Shown here one piece after another: positions 7,005-7,771 of a stretch of DNA of 7,771 nucleotides. A program made the position numbers and the translations under genes. Position 1 is the stretch's first letter. Each line of letters opens with the position of its first letter. The stretch is from Alistipes sp. (lineage in GTDB: Bacteria > Bacteroidota > Bacteroidia > Bacteroidales > Rikenellaceae): positions 1 to 7,771 of the forward strand of contig JAGBTW010000055.1 in NCBI GenBank assembly GCA_017631135.1, given 5' to 3'. Under the pieces are notes generated by a model. The model saw only the letters and a program-made list of their open reading frames with translations, ran no database searches and had not been told where the DNA came from.

Positions 7005-7044
7005 GGGACATAAGGGACTTAAGAGACATAAGAGACTTAAGGGA
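7005..7044. repeat. Short tandem repeat, 9-bp unit nested in an 18-bp period
   Basis: Four consecutive 9-bp units (7005-7013, 7014-7022, 7023-7031, 7032-7040) follow the pattern GRGAC[AT]TAA, with a partial fifth unit starting at 7041. Taken as 18-mers, the first is GGGACATAAGGGACTTAA and the second differs only at positions 2 and 11, where G becomes A. The tract lies about 150-190 bp upstream of gadB and is not in a gene. Confidence 0.85.
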
Positions 7045-7070
7045 ACTCGCTATCAAGAGTTGTTATACGC

Positions 7071-7091
7071 TGTCATGCTGAACGTAGTGAA
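7071..7091 (+). repeat. Dispersed intergenic repeat copy A (core, truncated)
   Basis: This copy carries the core CTGAACGTAGTGAA preceded by TGTCATG. It matches copy B (7253-7273) at all but one of 21 positions, then diverges where B continues with GAATCTCCTCG. It is the inverted partner of 7204-7233, pairing at 18 of 21 core positions. Confidence 0.75.
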
Positions 7092-7103
7092 CGCTGCGAT
7101 TAA

Positions 7104-7140
7104 GCCATGAGCAGAACAAGTGTGCTTGTTATGCCATGGC
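7104..7140. repeat. Two-tier hairpin inside the first inverted-repeat pair
   Basis: The outer arms GCCATG (7104-7109) and CATGGC (7135-7140) are perfectly complementary. The inner arms AACAAG (7115-7120) and CTTGTT (7125-7130) form a 6-bp stem with a TGTG loop. A small internal loop (5 and 4 nt) separates the two stems. There is no T-run after it, so it does not look like a terminator. It may be a separate short element or an RNA structure. Confidence 0.5.
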
Positions 7141-7203
7141 GGAGCAAGGTAGAGGAACTCAAGCATCTCTCGGGCAGTACGACTGTCAAATGTCTTACAT
7201 ACT

Positions 7204-7233
7204 AGGAGATCTTTCACTTCGTTCAAGATGACA
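7204..7233 (-). repeat. Dispersed intergenic repeat copy A' (inverted)
   Basis: Its reverse complement reads TGTCATCTTGAACGAAGTG followed by AAAGATCTCCT, which is the same element as copies A and B in the opposite orientation. With copy A it encloses 7092-7203, so a transcript could form a long imperfect stem. Confidence 0.75.
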
Positions 7234-7252
7234 ATCTATTGATACTCAGTGC

Positions 7253-7284
7253 TGTCATTCTGAACGTAGTGAAGAATCTCCTCG
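7253..7284 (+). repeat. Dispersed intergenic repeat copy B (full length)
   Basis: This is the most complete copy, with TGTCATTCTGAACGTAGTG then AAGAATCTCCTCG. It pairs almost along its full 32 nt with the inverted copy at 7322-7354, leaving a 37-nt loop. Sequences of this general type (GTCATTCTGA...GAAGAATCT) are familiar as dispersed intergenic repeats in Bacteroidetes and other bacteria, from memory and not searched. Confidence 0.8.
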
Positions 7285-7321
7285 CTGGTAACACGCTATC
7301 AACGCTGTCTATGGTAGGCTT

Positions 7322-7354
7322 CGAGGAGATGTTTCACTAACGTTCAACATGACG
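7322..7354 (-). repeat. Dispersed intergenic repeat copy B' (inverted)
   Basis: The reverse complement reads CGTCATGTTGAACGTTAGTG then AAACATCTCCTCG. It differs from copy B by one inserted base and a few substitutions, and forms an imperfect stem of about 30 bp with it. Confidence 0.8.
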
Positions 7355-7449
7355 TCGTTCATTAAAACGAAATAGCTTGCCCATTAAATCACCCCACCCC
7401 ACGACCCAAATTCTTGTCAGAATGGGTTAGGCTTGGTCTATTACAAAAG

Positions 7450-7500
7450 AAGATCCCCACGGGATAGTACATTTTAGTACAGCCCGTGGGGTCTTACTTT
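7450..7500 (-). terminator. Terminator-like hairpin downstream of aspA
   Basis: The arms 7450-7463 and 7483-7495 pair across a GC-rich core (CCCCACGGG with CCCGTGGGG), with one bulged T at 7454. The 19-nt loop contains a second short GTAC/GTAC pairing (7467-7470 with 7477-7480). It starts 42 nt after the aspA stop. On the minus strand it is followed by TCTTCTTTTG, a moderate T-rich run. On the + strand it is followed by TTACTTTTAG, which is also seen after the hairpin at 5374-5402. Confidence 0.7.
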
Positions 7501-7537
7501 TAGGAATAGGACAAAGATGCCCTATATAAATCGAAAA

Positions 7538-7771
7538 TTAGCGGCGAGGCTTGATATCAAGCTTCACAGGCTTAATCATGTTCTCGGGCTTGAGGATAGT
7601 GTCGAGCTCCTCCTTTGTGAGGATGCCCTCCTCGAGTACGATGTCGTACACGCGGCCACCTGTAGCCATTGCCTTCTTCGCAATCTTTGTAGAGTTCTTA
7701 TAGCCGATGATGGGGTTGAGGGCTGTTACGATGCCGAAGCTGTCCTGAACATACTTCAAGCACTGCTCCTC
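7538..7771 (-). CDS. aspA: Aspartate ammonia-lyase, C-terminal fragment
   Basis: Aspartase deaminates L-aspartate to fumarate and ammonia. In anaerobic Bacteroidales the fumarate can feed fumarate respiration. The frame is open from the window edge to the TAA at 7538-7540, giving the last 77 residues, and the true start lies beyond 7771. The visible part has the conserved GIVTALNPIIGYKNSTKIAK segment, then VYDIVLEEGILTKEELDTIL and PENM, which is the C-terminal domain of the fumarase/aspartase superfamily. The tail KPVKLDIKPRR is short and basic. Class II fumarase and aspartase share this domain. GYKNS and the spacing to LKPENM favour aspartase over fumarase, but the catalytic SS loop is outside the window, so fumarase is not fully excluded. 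Confidence 0.85.
   Translation of the reverse strand, partial: EEQCLKYVQDSFGIVTALNPIIGYKNSTKIAKKAMATGGRVYDIVLEEGILTKEELDTILKPENMIKPVKLDIKPRR

Larger units (their letters stand above)
6855..7537. other. 683-bp intergenic region between gadB and aspA, repeat-rich and non-coding
   Basis: I see no convincing gene here on either strand. The open frames are short, do not resemble any protein family I recognise, or run antisense into gadB. From left to right it holds the candidate gadB promoter (6868-6898), an 18-bp-period tandem repeat (7005-7044), a first inverted repeat pair (7071-7091 and 7204-7233) enclosing a separate hairpin (7104-7140), a second inverted pair (7253-7284 and 7322-7354), a small bulged hairpin (7404-7427), and a terminator-like hairpin (7450-7495). 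The composition is more AT-rich than the flanking genes. Confidence 0.8.

Noticed and set aside
6727..7110. 127-residue + strand open frame spanning the start of gadB and the intergenic region
   Set aside because: It runs antisense through the gadB coding region and into the tandem repeat, and its translation shows no recognisable domain.
7005..7354. CRISPR array
   Set aside because: The repeats are either directly abutting 9/18-mers or inverted pairs with irregular spacing, with no uniform direct repeats and spacers and no cas gene.

Overview
This window looks like a chromosomal segment from a gut-type Bacteroidales bacterium, perhaps Alistipes/Rikenellaceae-like. The lineage call is an inference. 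It rests on the gene order (rseC-like, rnfB-C-D-G-E-A), the long polyferredoxin form of RnfB, near absence of Shine-Dalgarno sequences, a candidate promoter of the Bacteroidetes type (TTTG / TAnnTTTG), and GC-rich codon use with many CTC, TTG, GGC and GAG codons. No phage, transposase, integrase, CRISPR, tRNA or rRNA is visible.

Positions 1-5347 (+ strand) hold the end of an RseC-family gene and a complete, tightly packed rnf operon. Rnf is a membrane complex that couples electron transfer between ferredoxin and NAD(H) to Na+ or H+ pumping. RnfB takes electrons from or gives them to ferredoxin through several iron-sulfur clusters. RnfC is the NAD(H)/FMN module. RnfD and RnfG carry covalent FMN on the periplasmic side. 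RnfA and RnfE are the paired membrane subunits, with conserved cysteines in the membrane core. Genes overlap or are 5-26 nt apart, so they are probably one transcript, ended by a GC-rich hairpin at 5374-5402.

Positions 5445-6854 (- strand) encode a full-length PLP-dependent glutamate decarboxylase, convergent with the rnf operon. No GadC antiporter or glutaminase gene is adjacent within the window.

Positions 6855-7537 contain no convincing gene. They hold a candidate gadB promoter, an 18-bp-period tandem repeat, two pairs of inverted intergenic repeats, a separate hairpin, and a terminator-like hairpin close to the next gene. Positions 7538-7771 (- strand) are the C-terminal end of an aspartate ammonia-lyase.

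Functionally the window mixes anaerobic energy conservation (Rnf) with amino-acid catabolism (glutamate decarboxylation, which consumes protons, and aspartate deamination to fumarate). This suits an anaerobic, fumarate-respiring gut bacterium, but nothing in the sequence shows co-regulation of the three units. The main points for follow-up are an extra flavinylation-like SGAT motif in the tail of RnfG, matching alanine-to-serine changes in the normal flavin sites of both RnfD and RnfG, and a 29-residue N-terminal extension on RnfA.
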